NCBI RefSeq assembly: GCF_001625215.2
Contig: NC_030383.2
Location: 7,018,779-7,082,778, forward strand
DNA: 64,000 nucleotides
Direction of reading: 5' to 3'
DNA from: Daucus carota subsp. sativus
Taxonomy: Eukaryota > Streptophyta > Magnoliopsida > Apiales > Apiaceae
In this document: piece after piece, positions 13,084 to 25,459 of the stretch
How the letters are laid out: each line of letters starts with the position of its first letter
Position numbering within the stretch: the stretch's first letter is position 1
Notes under the pieces: model-generated
Database searches by the model: none
Told to the model about the DNA's origin: nothing
Seen by the model: the letters and a program-made list of their open reading frames with translations, nothing else
Made by a program: the position numbers and the translations under genes

Positions 13084-13550
13084 GCGTTCATATTATTTTA
13101 TTTTTAATTCTACCTATTTAAAATCTAGACGAGTAAAAAAAATAATTAAACGACTGCTCCTTTCAATATTAGGTGAATGGTTTGCACGTTGAACCATACC
13201 ACCTGCGTTGGCAATGTATATATCGGTTTTAAATTTTTATTTTTTATTTTTGAAATTAACGTATGATTAAAACTGGAAAATGCTTTTCATTTCGTGCTCC
13301 ATAAAATAAAAAAAATCGGATAATGCAGCCATAAACCATTACTCAAAATCAAATCTATCCAGCACCAAACGCAATAATTGACGCCGGCGGTGTTTTTATT
13401 TTGCCGGTGGTCGTGGATTACAATCGTGATTATTTTACTCGTAACGCGCGCGCTCCCACCTCTGTACACACATACGCACATACAGAGTAAGTAATTGGAA
13501 AAGGGGGTTAGGGTTTGTGGATCTAACCCTAAAAAAATCGTTAGTGAAGC

Positions 13551-16500
13551 ATGACGGAAGTGAAGCTACATATATACGACGTTACAAACAGTGATTCTGA
13601 TAAGACTAACAATACGATTGTTCAGATCAATAAGATCTTTAAAGATCGCATTGGTCTTGGTGGCATCTTTCACAGCGCCATCCAGGTATAATCTCTCTCT
13701 CTCTCTCTCTCTCTCTCCCTCTGGTGTGTGATTTTGCTACTAGTTTTTCATTGTTTTAATAGTTGTTGTGTTTATGTACTGCATACATGTATAATTTAAG
13801 CGATTACACTAGTTAGCAAGATTAATATGTCAACTGATTATATTTTTAGGAGGTTATCTCGTTTTGATTTGTTCCTTTTTTCTGTAAGTTAGACTTTCTG
13901 TTTATGTTGACACATTGTGATCAGACACGATGCTCGTTTAACCCAACATGTAGTACTTTGACCAACTGAAAGGATGAACTTAGAATGCCACAAGTATAAT
14001 AGGGGAATCCAGTTTAACAAGAAGATGATGATTATTTTGTATTATTCTGTTCAAATTTAGGTTTAATTTGAACAATAAATTGAAGTTTTACTACTGTAAT
14101 TTAATTTTATGTTTGTTAAAATTTTATGATGTCTTTCTGTAGACTTGTGCAAAATTAGGACAGGACTCTGTGTACCCAATTTTGTAAAAATTCAGTCTGA
14201 CCAAGGCAGCATATCTCTCTTGTGCATTGTATTATAATATGTTTGTCATTCCTATTTATTGATGGAGGAAGACAGATCCATTTTAATTTTGATTAGTAAA
14301 ATCTATGATTTACATATTTGTGATTAGATAAGGCTGGACAAATTATGCAGGTTTATGGGGATGAGGAATGGTCATTTGGCTTTTGTGAAGAAGGGTCTGG
14401 TGTTTTTAGTTGCCCTTCTGGAAGGAATCCGATGTATACATATCGTGAATGTGTTGTCCTTGGTAAAAGTGACCTTTCTATCTCCAAAGTTAATCAAGTT
14501 CTAAGGGAACTTAGTAGAGAGTGGCCTGGAGAATGTTATGACTTGCTTTCGAAAAACTGCAATCACTTCTGCGATGATTTTTGTGAGAAACTTGGTGTGC
14601 CTAAACTTCCTGGTAATATTTCTTTTTGTATACCTCTCTACAATATTTCTTTCATATATATTGTCCTCCTCTTCCATTCACCCACCAACACTAAAATATA
14701 GATATATATCCAAGGATATATGGCTTCTCTATGAAGTATCACACTGGAAGAAGTGTTTCATTATTGTAGTTGGTGCAATAAAGATTATGCTGGCTATCAA
14801 GTGCTGCACACACACACACATGTACCTGTTTGCCGAATGGTTCTTTCATTGATTAAGTAACACAAGATCTTAAGTCAATTAGTCAAGTTTATAAATGATA
14901 TTTGGGATCAAGTAAGATATTGGAATGACAAAAATCCAAAAAGCCTGTTATGCAGAATGATGAAGACTACTGCTTGCGGTTATCTTTTTTCTCCATCCTC
15001 CATCATTGCAATAAAAATAATTTTGTAGCTATATTTCATTTCTGTGAAACCAAATTTACAGTATTCTGACAAGTTGTTGAACGCTTGTATATTTAAACTG
15101 CATAATTAGTTAAAAGCTAAGCAAAAGAAACTGTTTTTAGTGATCTGAGATCATAGAAGTCATGGTCGGTCCTTAAGTGGGTAGACTCTTTTTCCCTTTA
15201 CATAATTTCTAGCTACATGCCTACATCATTAAATTCTTCTTATGTTCTTGTTTCACCTGAGGAGAGAATTAGTAAGAGAAACAGTTATTCTTTTTTACAA
15301 ACTTTATGCAAGTAGAAGCGGAGAATATTCTAACTTATTCTTTTTACAGGTTGGGTTAACAGGTTTGCTAATGCTGGTGATACTGCTGTAGAAATAGCTG
15401 GGAACACTGCTTTTCGGGTAAAAGTCTGCAACATTCCCGTTGATTACTAATTTTTAAAACAAAATTCAAATGAGCCACAGGGGCTGTACAAATTACAATT
15501 TGGGGTGTGGGGGTGGGGGTTGCCTCTTTGATTGACCTATCTTATACAGGACTCTCGGACTTTGCAACTAAACTATCCAACTAATTTGTTTATATAATTA
15601 ATCAAATGCACACATACGTGTATCAAACTCCTCACTTGATTAATTGCTTTATCTAACCTTGTCAGTTTTAGTTACTTCAATAACTTGATTATGTATGGAT
15701 GTTATGATTGACACACACACACACACACACAAATCATCGATTCTGAGGAAGTGGGAAGTGTGGACCTTGCATTGTGCCTGAGCAACTAATTAAGAAAGTG
15801 AAAATCTGCCAATTATACCCCTGTTTGCTAAAAGTGTACCCCAAGAAATATATAATTTGGATTTTTCTTATTTATATATCTTGTACATTCCTTCAGAATT
15901 ATTGTAGTTTTGGAGAGAATCAACATTATTACATTTTTTTATTAAAGTGAATTTTGAGACCATTGGAAGTGTCATTATTATTAGTATTATTATTTATTTT
16001 TCGGGTGAGGGGGCTGGGTTGCACGATCATTTAAGTTAATTTTTTCTATTTAATTGTACGTTTTGTTGCCCGGACTCCAAGTCTGGAAGTGCCCACCCTG
16101 GATGTGTGTCCAACTGCCTGACTTGGCAATTGTTTTGATAATATTAAATGCTTTTAAGCCCCCCCCCCCCCCCCCCACAAACACACACACACAGAGGGAT
16201 TTAACGGTACTTAAGACTTCTTTTAACTCCTCATGGCCTTGATTAAATCCTCACTTTTCCTCCGGTATATTTTAAAGAGTTGGTGGTTAAAAATATGTAA
16301 TATTGTTTTTAGCAGAATGTGGTTTGTATGAAAAAATTCTATAAATTAAAGCCTTTCTTGTTTTAGGAAAAATGAACAGAAAGAAAACGAGAAGTTTGAA
16401 CTTTCCCGTGTTTGTTTGCATCTTTGTTAAAGAAATTATGTGATTGTTTGCAAGTGTTGAAGAAGTTGGAAATTTGGCCATGACCCAATTATTCTAAATC

Positions 16501-17965
16501 AGATGAGTGGACCTGCTAAGAAGAGAAGTTAATAAATATATTGTTTCTCTGGTTCATTGGTGTTGAAGTCTAGTTGAGACTTGAGACTGATGTGCATTTG
16601 ACTATACATATATTTACTTTTATAGCCGCGCCGAACTCAAGATATTTTTAATTGGTCATTGACTTTTGTAATTTGGTTCTATGCTGAACTAATATTATTA
16701 ATCTGCACACATACAGAATAATATATATATATATATATATACACATTTATTTATTTATTTATTTACGATTTACTTTTATCATGAGATTTTATTTAATATA
16801 TGTTAATTCCCTTATAAGTTCTATCCAACCAATCATAGTTTATCTTTCTCTTTTGACTAAGCACTTCCCACTATTTCCGCTGATTAAGATTGAAACTTTC
16901 ATAAGGTTTCAAGAGTAAATGAATGGATAGTTAGACAATAATGAGAGTGTCTGTGTGGTATTTTGTTGATTGAGGTTGGATTTCAAGGACCAAGGTGATT
17001 TTATAAATAATAAACTGATATTAGGCATATTATACAAAAAAAAAAAAATAGAACAAAAAATTATAAGAAAATCAAGTATTTTTTTATTGTGTTTTATAAC
17101 ATCAGAACATGCTACTGCCAAACACTAGAAAATAAGATATACAGCTCTTTTTCAGTTGACATACCAAATTAGTTGAATTTCTATGACATAAACGGGTGCC
17201 ATTTTGAAAACACATCCACATACAATTTCAGAAACATGACCCACCATCTCAAACCATATTTGAAGATGAACATTAGTAGAATCTTAATGTTATTGGTGTT
17301 GTTTCTTTACTGTTATCATGTTGAAAATGCCTTTTCTTTCTATAAATTGTCAGGTTAGTGTTGTATAGATATTTATTACAAAGATTAACTAGGCCATGGC
17401 AATCCATAACTTTGTACTCCTTCCGTCCCTCTCATTTCTTTGTAGTTTTTTTTTTTGCACTGTTTGGCATGCATTTTAAGGCTCCTATAAAATATAGTTT
17501 CATAATTTATTTTTAAAATTTTCTTTTTTTGTATAAAAATTTAAGCGTTAAATTTTTATTCAAAAGAAAAAAAAACTATGAAACTAACTTTATAGGAGCC
17601 TTAAAATGCGTGCCAAGCCCTCCGCCCCCCAATGTAAAGAACCTAGGGAGACGGAGGGAGTATCTTGTTTTGATGCTTGAATTATTATATGTTATTCAAT
17701 GTGATCACACTTCCCTTCCTTTTAACAGTTTAGGCAGGCTAAAACTGAGATTGTATCAGCTAGCAAAGTGGCATATCGGTTTCTTTTGGGTGCTAATTCC
17801 AATGCAGCTGCGACTTCAGAATCCCCAGGAATATCGAATAGAGGACCTCCTAGGTTCCAAGCTACGTGGTTCAAAAACCTTGTTTCATCTGGTCCAAAAC
17901 CAGCTGAAAGTTCAGAGGTGGAAGTACGAGCTGGGGATAGTCTGTTGCAACAAAGGCAGAAATGA
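13551..17965 (+). CDS. DeSI-like PPPDE-domain peptidase, At4g17486-like
   Basis: The four exons are 13551-13685, 14351-14612, 15350-15417 and 17729-17965, all with GT-AG borders and matching phases. Together they give 233 residues. PPPDE proteins are papain-like cysteine peptidases acting as deSUMOylating or deubiquitinating isopeptidases. The N-terminal block LGGIFHSAIQVYG carries the catalytic His (about residue 41), and SKNCNHFCDDFC carries the catalytic Cys (about residue 108). Conserved ECPSG-like (FSCPSGRNPMYTYRE), RELSREWPG and PGWVNRFANAGDTA segments match my recollection of Arabidopsis At4g17486. The second intron is short and the third is about 2.3 kb. The third intron holds a Stowaway MITE (17417-17660) and several microsatellites. 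Exon 1 is followed by a (CT)n tract right after the donor. The start is the first in-frame ATG after a GC-rich leader. The substrate is unknown. Confidence 0.93.
13690..13717 (+). repeat. (CT)n microsatellite in intron 1
   Basis: About 13 CT units lie a few bases after the splice donor of exon 1 of the DeSI-like gene. Confidence 0.9.
15711..15731 (+). repeat. (AC)n microsatellite in intron 3
   Basis: About ten CA units within the long third intron. A poly(C) tract (about 17 C) with adjoining ACAC follows at 16160-16191, and an (AT)n tract at about 16720-16741, all in the same intron. Confidence 0.85.
17417..17660. mobile_element. Stowaway-like MITE in intron 3 of the DeSI gene
   Basis: Ends are CTCCTTCCGTCCCTC and GGGAGACGGAGGGAG with flanking TA. 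The interior inverted segments (TTTTAAGGCTCCTATAA and its complement) also occur in the element at 45100-45348. Confidence 0.8.
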
Positions 17966-18205
17966 TATAGATGCAGTATGAAATGTGTTGTATACTAGTC
18001 AAGGCTCTCTATTGTTCAAAGACATCCAAAATGTTAGCAGACTGCTTCTCATATCTTGTTCAGATATTGTAAATTTTAATTGAACTGTTCTTTCTATTCT
18101 TTCTTAGCAAGCCTTCGTGTTTATGTTGAGATGCTGTTTCTTGAAAATATAATCTTGTGCTTTTATTTCCATGGCTTAGAAGCTAAAATTATGTACATCT
18201 GTGTA

Positions 18206-18663
18206 GAGCTGTAAACGAAACGAACCAAACTGAACTTTCAGGGTGCTCGGTTCGTGTTCGGTTCGTTAAGCTCGTGTTCGGTTCGAGTTCGAGAAGTTCG
18301 TGTTCGTTCGACAATAAATAAAAAAATTTATAATATTATATGTGAATATAATATATAATATCCATAATTTAGGTATTAATTTTATTTTGTAATTGTAAAA
18401 TTATTTGAAATTGATATTGTATATGTTGTATATATATAAATAAAATATTTGGGTTAATTATTTTCATTAAAATAATTAAAAAATAACCTAAATATTATTT
18501 AAAAATATACATTGTTCGTGAACTGTTCGTGTTCGGTTTTGTTCGACATGTTCGCGAACAGTTCGTGTTCGGTTCGGTTCGTTACCGAACCGAGTTCGGA
18601 CATGAAATTTTGTTCGATAAAATTATCGAACATTGTTCGGCGAGTTCGGTTCGCTTACAGCTC
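18206..18663. mobile_element. MULE-like MITE rich in GTTCG repeats
   Basis: The terminal inverted repeats are GAGCTGTAAACGAAACGAACC and GGTTCGCTTACAGCTC. A 10-bp flanking duplication TACATCTGTG occurs at 18194-18203 and 18664-18673. The arms are dense in GGTTCG/GTTCGTG and the core is AT-rich. It lies about 240 bp after the stop codon of the DeSI-like gene, probably in or just past its 3' UTR. Confidence 0.7.
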
Positions 18664-18817
18664 TACATCTGTGTGAAGAAGTTAGGATTCCATGGTGGGA
18701 GCAAACACAGCTCTCCTACTGCGGTCTTTAGAAATGTGCTCTGGAGGATCCACTTGATTGATAGTCTGTCACACCTGAAGCTCGAAGTAATGATGTTGAA
18801 GACTCAAAGTGAGATAT

Positions 18818-18996
18818 ACTGGCTGCTTTAGTGAGTTGTGTGTGATGTTGAGCGTTTTACGAAAAACTGAAATTATTTGTTGATAAATGTAGGTGTTTTA
18901 TAGTTATACTGGTTGTCTGGCTGTTTTAGTTAGTTGTGTGTGTGATGTGATGTTGAACGTTTTACAAAAAACTGAAATTATCTGTTGATGAAGTTA
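18818..18996 (+). repeat. Imperfect ~75-bp direct duplication
   Basis: The stretch starting CTGGCTGCTTTAGTGAGTTG (about 18818) recurs from about 18918 with CTGGCTGTTTTAGTTAGTTG. Both run through CGTTTTACRAAAAACTGAAA. No coding frame is shared. Confidence 0.75.
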
Positions 18997-20234
18997 GGAT
19001 ATTTGAAGTAAAATATCATAGAGTTTAGAGAATAGTAGATAGATTTGACATCGCAGCCCATAGTAGGCATAAAGAGAAATAACAATCAACACGAAAAGGT
19101 ATTACAGAAGGTCACACTTATAGAAGATGACTACATAAAACCTGAATAAGCTTGAATTAATCTCACCAACTATCTTGACACACTGGACTGGTAGGGAAGT
19201 CTGGAGAATGATATCTCGTTTCCGATCTTCGAAATGGATCTTCGAATTCAAATTCAAATCTGTTTCCTGGCCGATCTTTGTCGATGATTATATGTCATTT
19301 CTGTTTTCTGACTTAGAGCACAATAGAGATTCAAGTTTGACATTCAAGAAACAAGTCTACATAATCTGTTTCAACTTCATGTCATGCACCGTCTCAAGCT
19401 GATCTGATTACTAGCTTATAAAATGTGCTCTTAGATCTAACGAGATCTTCCGTTTGCCGGACAAAACATATGTGATTTCCTCCAATCTAGTTACCACGTT
19501 TATAAACGATATTACATTTTCAATTTCTCCTTCAACTGATTGATGTTGTCCGATTAATCAAACTGTCATTTTGGGCACTTCATTGCCCACTACTAGACTT
19601 CTGCATTCTTCTTCTCTTCATTGTGCTCCCTACCAAAGTTTCATTCTTGATACGATAGTATTATTTGATTCCACAAATCAAATTGATAAACGTATTTAAA
19701 CATGGAAATATCAAGAATGAGCTCAGTCTTGATTCATTCCCATAATTCCACTTAAAAGATATGGCTCCTAACTTCCAAAGCTATGAACATTCCCAGCTTA
19801 AGCGGAGCTAAAGATGCAGCTACTCTGCATTCATGTCTGGACAGCCAAAATGCTTTCCAGATTTGATACTCTGCTTATATATCATATTGTAACGTCCTTG
19901 GATATCAATAATGGAATAATACAAAAATGACTTCTAACCCGAAGGAAAAAAAAAAAAAGAAAAAAAAAAGGGTACATTGAACTTCACTGAAATCACAAAG
20001 TTGCATAATCACTTCAGGTTGGTGAAGAGATTCCAGCACCACGAAGAAAAAACCAATGTGACGGAAAATATCTAAGAAAATCACTGAAACATGTTGTCAC
20101 CAATACAGGAACAATATATGATAAACTGCACTGGTAAGTTTAAAGCAAAGATCTATTAAACACCATTGAGAAGACAATCTTATACAATCTCAACTACAAA
20201 GACAAGCGGACGGAAACAACAGATGCTCTCTATG
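18997..20234. other. Intergenic, 3' flank of the minus-strand coiled-coil gene
   Basis: I recognise no gene. The right part is the expected 3' UTR of the gene ending at 20235. An A-rich tract lies at about 19946-19970. Confidence 0.4.
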
Positions 20235-20867
20235 TTAGCCTCTAAGCATCTGGTTGAAAAGGAAGTTGTCTGCACGCGAGTCTTCTGTAATTTTAAGTGA
20301 TGAAACAGCTTGCGCAGCTATGACACCTGCAGAGATATCTTTAACCTCCCAACCTTGCTTATCGATATATGTCATGTTATCATCCCTTATAAAAGGTTCA
20401 GTGGGGACTGTCCACCCATTATTGTTGTAACCGTTCAATGTGCATCCGGATCTGCACACATTAGAAAACCTATCAGCTCCTTCCACTGAACGTATCCGCA
20501 GTTCTTCATGAGGAAGACCTCTTCTATTTCCACCCCCAAAAAAGTCAAACTTTCCAGCACTATCCAAAGGTTTGAACTCTTCATTCTTCTTCAGCATGAT
20601 TTTACATGAATCGTCCGAGTCTTCACCAAGTAGAACATGCAAGGCGACTGCTTCAGCAATTGCAGCCCCTTCCTCATCCAGCCTTTTCTGTTCTTCTTTC
20701 TTTTTCAGCAACTTCTTTTCAAGTTCAGAACGAATTGCTGCAGAAGTAGCTAGCGCTTTTTCCAAGCGTCTCTTTTTCTTTTCAGCCTGTCTGATGCGAT
20801 CCAACTCATCCTTCACTTGCTTCTTCTTAACTTTTCTATTACTGCATGACACTTTACCACATTCCAT
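20235..20867 (-). CDS. Conserved plant coiled-coil protein of unknown function
   Basis: The protein is 210 residues. The N-terminal part is highly basic (KVKKKQ, KKKRR). Residues about 12-75 form a charged coiled coil (LDRIRQAEKKKRRLEKALA, SELEKKLLKKKEEQKRLDEE). It is followed by a conserved-looking AIAEAVALHVLLGEDSD block at about 69-86. The C-terminal half is Gly/Asn-rich with TEPFIRDDNMTYIDKQGWE. I recall similar unannotated Arabidopsis proteins but cannot give a function. The basic N-terminus would allow nuclear location, which is inference. A likely 5' UTR exon lies about 2.4 kb upstream (see 23277-23390). Confidence 0.8.
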   Translation of the reverse strand: MECGKVSCSNRKVKKKQVKDELDRIRQAEKKKRRLEKALATSAAIRSELEKKLLKKKEEQKRLDEEGAAIAEAVALHVLLGEDSDDSCKIMLKKNEEFKPLDSAGKFDFFGGGNRRGLPHEELRIRSVEGADRFSNVCRSGCTLNGYNNNGWTVPTEPFIRDDNMTYIDKQGWEVKDISAGVIAAQAVSSLKITEDSRADNFLFNQMLRG

Positions 20868-23276
20868 ATTCTGTCTCTGACTGAATTCTATCTCAGGCTA
20901 GTCTTCTAAACTTCTTTCCTGTAATATCTCCGTTGTCCCCTTTGATATAACTCCCTAAGATCTATAATATTTCTGAATATCCTTTTTTATAGTTTCTCTA
21001 AATTTATTATACCAAATTTATCAATAATAACAACTAAATTACTTGCGCGAAAACCTTTGCAGCTACACCCACTCAAGTCTGAAGGAGTACCTCATCTTGC
21101 GAACAATACAGTCCCAAACAGAAACAACAGGTGATAACAGCAAAGAAAACTGATAAGCAATAACAACCATGTCTCTTAGCACCATTTTTTCCAATATTCC
21201 ACAACCCTTGCAATTAATTATATCATGTATACTAATGATAGATATTACTGGAATGCAATTATTAAGGGACAGTGCTAGTTCAGCTAAAACCACACATCAC
21301 CTCTCCTGCACCCAAAACAAAGAGAAGGAATTAATGAATTAGCGCTGTGGAAGGACCTAACAAAGAAGAATAAAAGCAGCAAAAGTACTAAGAAGACAAT
21401 TACTACAATTTACAAACGGAAAAAAATATAGAACAAGTAACCATTATGCAAATCCTTCCACTATACTTTATACCTGCCACGTAAATTTTTTTATTCCAAC
21501 AAACCAAATTTCCCATGCATCAGAAACTTAATGATGTGAACACGCCAGTAACTTTATAAGCCTTAAAAGACTGAAACAAAGTAATAGAGTCATATTTCAC
21601 ATAGATGTCATTATCGTGAACATATTTACAAGACAATTTATAACAAGCACTTTCCAAATTAGTGGAAACTTATTGTTTCACTAACTACATGTATAAAAAT
21701 CATATTGGTTTATTTTACAGGATTGGTATAGGAAACAGAGCAGTGAGAATATATGACATCGATTAAATTTGTTCTGATTGGCACACCGCACATGTACTAC
21801 ACACACACACACACCCCTATAGAAAAGAAAATCTTGTAGTTGACATATCACATAAGTAACGCGAGTGTCACAGAAAATCAAGTACATCAAATATTAATTA
21901 TAAGTTATGAGTTACTAAAATTGATAGTATTATAGGCCAATATACCAAATATACCAATGAATATATAGAAGTGTGACAATGTAACACATGCATAATTAAC
22001 ATACCATACATACGTACCAAATAAGTAAAGGCAAACATAAAAATCAACCCAGAAGTATGGTATTTGTTATTTAAAACAGACCAAAAAGAATCAAATGCAA
22101 CCCAAGGACATTGGCAAAACCTCTACATTTGAAAGGACAATTTTGTGAAAATCACACTTGCATCAATAAAAGGACAAAAGTTACTATTGAGAACTACTTT
22201 GGAGGCGGAAGCGACAAAATATACATCATAATCAATAGCTATGAAAGCACATGCAGACATGATGTTCGTAATCGTACTGCAACGTGTTTTTTGTTGGATG
22301 ACCATAATTCTCCGCCACTGACAAAACAAGTCATTTGTCATAGTTGGGTCCGGCTTCTATATGAACTCAGCCGCTAAAACACACAAAGGGACACAAACAT
22401 AGTAACATCATCTTTTTAAAGTCAAAAGAGGACTAGTCACCAGAAATCCAGAATCATCACTATTTCAGGTAATTTAGCCAGGAGGAGTATTCAACATTCT
22501 AATTGTATATCAATAACTGTTTGACTAATCACATCTAATCCAAATCTATAATATCCTTTAAACCATCTCTGTGTATTCCTTGAAGTCCTCTACAATAAAA
22601 TCCCAATAAAAAATAAAAAATTTCTACTCAAAATATTAGTTTTCATTTCATTACAAATTTTCCATACAAACTAATGTGTTCCTTGTGTTAATGGAGAACC
22701 ATTAAGTACTTACTGCCTTGAGAAAGATTCATTTTGCATTACGACCTTCAATACAAATAACACCTGATCAAGGACCGAGTATATCGAAACCACAACTAAG
22801 ACCTAGAGTCACAAAAGACGCCCAATCATGGAACATATCAAAATCATATTAAAGCCTGAAACAACAGAACATACTAAAGAATAACACTAACAAATCATTC
22901 AACAAAATCCTAAATTCACAATTTCACCCCATTAACATTGAAATAACTCCGGTTTCCGACTTCCATAATCCCTCATCGAAACACGGCTGGTTACTAAACA
23001 CTCACCGAACTCTACACTCGCATAATTACAATTCACTCTCTTTTAATCTATACAAAAGTTAGCTGATTAAAAAAAACACAAATTCAGTTCAATCAGTTAA
23101 TTCTTAAATCTTCTACACAATCGACTGATATACAAATCATCATTTTAATACAATTAATCAACAAATTACACGAAACAGCATAAGATCAAGTACGGAATAA
23201 AGTAAAATATGTGCAATTGAATTCAAATAAAGTACGAAACAGATAAAACCTGATGATCAAGATTCAAAAATCATAC
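20868..23276 (-). other. Probable 5'-UTR intron(s) of the coiled-coil gene
   Basis: No ORF here looks real. On the minus strand a good donor, CAAG|GTATGA, lies at about 23277, and possible acceptors lie shortly upstream of the start codon. The whole stretch may therefore be leader intron. It contains an (AC)n tract at 21799-21816. Confidence 0.35.
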
Positions 23277-23390
23277 CTTGTATGCAATTGATGAAGAGAA
23301 GAAGATTGAAAATCTTGTGAGTGGATCTGAGAAAGCAACACAAACTAATACTAATTTGTGCTATATGTATACATACACATGCATACACGT
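23277..23390 (-). other. Candidate 5'-UTR exon of the coiled-coil gene
   Basis: On the minus strand a pyrimidine-rich leader (TCAATCTTCTTCTCTTCATC) ends at CAAG|GTATGATTTTTG, a strong splice donor. A TATA-like and ATGTATG-rich stretch lies just upstream. RNA reads would be needed to confirm it. Confidence 0.35.
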
Positions 23391-23634
23391 ATGTATGTGA
23401 GATTAGGATATTGAGATGAGAAGTAACGGGGAATAGCAGGAGAATGGTAGTATCTTACTTTTTTTTATACTGAAAAAAAGTTGCTTTCTTACCAAATTTA
23501 AGAGTAATGTGTTTATTATTCATTATTAATGAATAGTATATATAAGGTCCATTTAAAAAAAGTAAGTATATAAGACTTAAAAGGAAAAGGAGTAATATAT
23601 TATGTAAGATGGGATAGAGATATTATTAATTAAA

Positions 23635-23846
23635 GGGTTTTATATCAAACTGTCCACTCGCTGTAAACTAAATATATATCATTTTACCCACCTCATTATT
23701 CATACCTCTTTACTTAATCATTTATCAAAAATTAACCATTTAACTTTTTATTACGAAACCACTTCGAGTACTTTCATAATTGTCTCTGGTATTTATCAAA
23801 ATAATTTGAAAATTTATAAAGTAACATAGCAAGGGTGATCATATAA

Positions 23847-23895
<49 letters not shown>

Positions 23896-24174
23896 TAACT
23901 ATATATTTTTTTAACTACATAGTAATGTTGCTTTAAGAATTCCTAAATTATTTTGATATATACTAGAGACAATTATGAAAGTATTCGAAGTGGTTTCGTA
24001 GTAAAAAGTTAAACAGTTAATTTTTGATAAATGATTAAGTAAAGAGGTGTGAATAATGAGGTGGGTAAAATGATATATATCTGATTTACAGTGGCTTAAA
24101 TGAGTCCCCGATGAGATGGGTGGGTCAAGTGAGATATTTTGACGTAACGGGGTGGCCATTTTGATATAAAACCC
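23635..24174. mobile_element. 540-bp foldback (MULE-like) element
   Basis: The ends are GGGTTTTATATCAAA and TTTGATATAAAACCC. Two arms of about 210 bp (23635-23850 and about 23922-24174) are inverted copies of each other around an (AT)n core at 23860-23891. Flanking sequences ATTAATTAAA (23625-23634) and ATTAGTTAAA (24175-24184) form a 10-bp duplication with one mismatch. There is no coding sequence. Confidence 0.75.
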
Positions 24175-24923
24175 ATTAGTTAAATATTATTTGACGTTGA
24201 AACTAAAAGAATATAATAGAGAAATGATTTTGTTTAATAAAGTGTCTGGAAATTTGAAATGGGGAAAGAAACAGTATATTTAAACTAGAGTTAATATTTT
24301 ATTGCTATTTGATGCTAAAATTGAAAAATGAAGAAAAATGATTTTGTTTAATACGTGACCAGAAATTTAAAATGAGGAGAGAGAAATAAATTATTTGAAT
24401 TATTATTTTAGTTTTCACGATTTTATCCGAAACTTATGTGGTTATCTTCGTATCTATTTTTTCATTATATTATATATTTAGAAAATGTTTATTATATTTA
24501 TATTTCTAACAATATATTTTTTAGAAAAACATTTAAAAAAATATTTTAATTAACTAACTACTTTAAAATGATCACAATCTCCACCTGCATAAGTGCATAT
24601 CACAATATTGCATACTGTGTTTTTTTATTTTCTGTGAGACGAATTCTGCAGATTCTACATCAGTATTAAGCCCCACCTTTGCTGTAACTCGCAGTTGACA
24701 CATCTGAACTGTTTGAGGTGGTACTTGATCTAGTTTATTGCTCTCCTCTCATGGTTTCTCTACTACTTAATAAGTCAAATAAGCTAACAATAATAATATC
24801 TAGTTTCAAAACTTAACCAGTCTTTTACAGATAGGAGCTAGATGATTAGATTTACCACACGGTTTGTTTCCAATTCAGGCATGTTGAGGATTACATGCCT
24901 TCCTTTTATTAATGCTTCAAAGA

Positions 24924-25206
24924 CTCACAACCAAAATAGCTCTAGTCTTGCATAATCTTCCAGCAATAGAGTAAACATGGAATCCTTTCTTAGGATCACT
25001 GAAGCCAAACCTTAGCAGGAATCGGGTCTGAGAAACAAAGGACGGAGAACTCAGCATCTGTCCTTGTACAAATAAATTCATTGGTTTCTACTGTCATTAA
25101 GAGTTTCATTATAATTCAGAATGCCAAGAAAAGTAGCAGCAGAAGTGAGAAACAAAATGCTGGGACATTGAAGTTATTCGCCAAACCAATCAGAAACCTC
25201 TTACAT
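24924..25206 (-). pseudogene. Decayed UDP-glycosyltransferase fragment
   Basis: The segment aligns with the coding strand of the intact UGT at about 26225-26500 (residues about 130-225). Shared stretches include AATAGCT(C/T)T, the AAACCTTAGCAGGAA block and the GCAGCAGCAGAAGTGA block. Many substitutions and small gaps remove any open frame, and neither end of the gene is preserved. It lies about 250 bp downstream of the intact gene and is a remnant of a tandem duplicate. Confidence 0.75.
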
Positions 25207-25222
25207 TTTTTTTTTTGACAGG
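25207..25222 (-). mobile_element. 16-bp retroposon-tail nano-insertion
   Basis: Ten or so T followed by GACAGG lies between two copies of AACCTCTTACAT (25195-25206 and 25223-25234). On the minus strand it reads CCTGTC plus poly(A), which matches the CTGTCAAAAA terminus of retroposon copy C. Confidence 0.6.
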
Positions 25223-25459
25223 AACCTCTTACATGAGTTTACTCACAAGTACAATAATAAGAGAACTTACAGCCTACAGGATAAATCACCAGGCCTGGAT
25301 CCCTCCACGGCTCCACCTATAGATTGCCCGACATAGAAGGTCTAGATCAAACAGAGAAGCTTCATGTCACTTGACACCAGAAATTTTTATGAACGTTTGA
25401 TCAGAAGTACAGCTCAGAGGTTCATATATATATTATTTGCATAGAACTCACGCCTCCTT

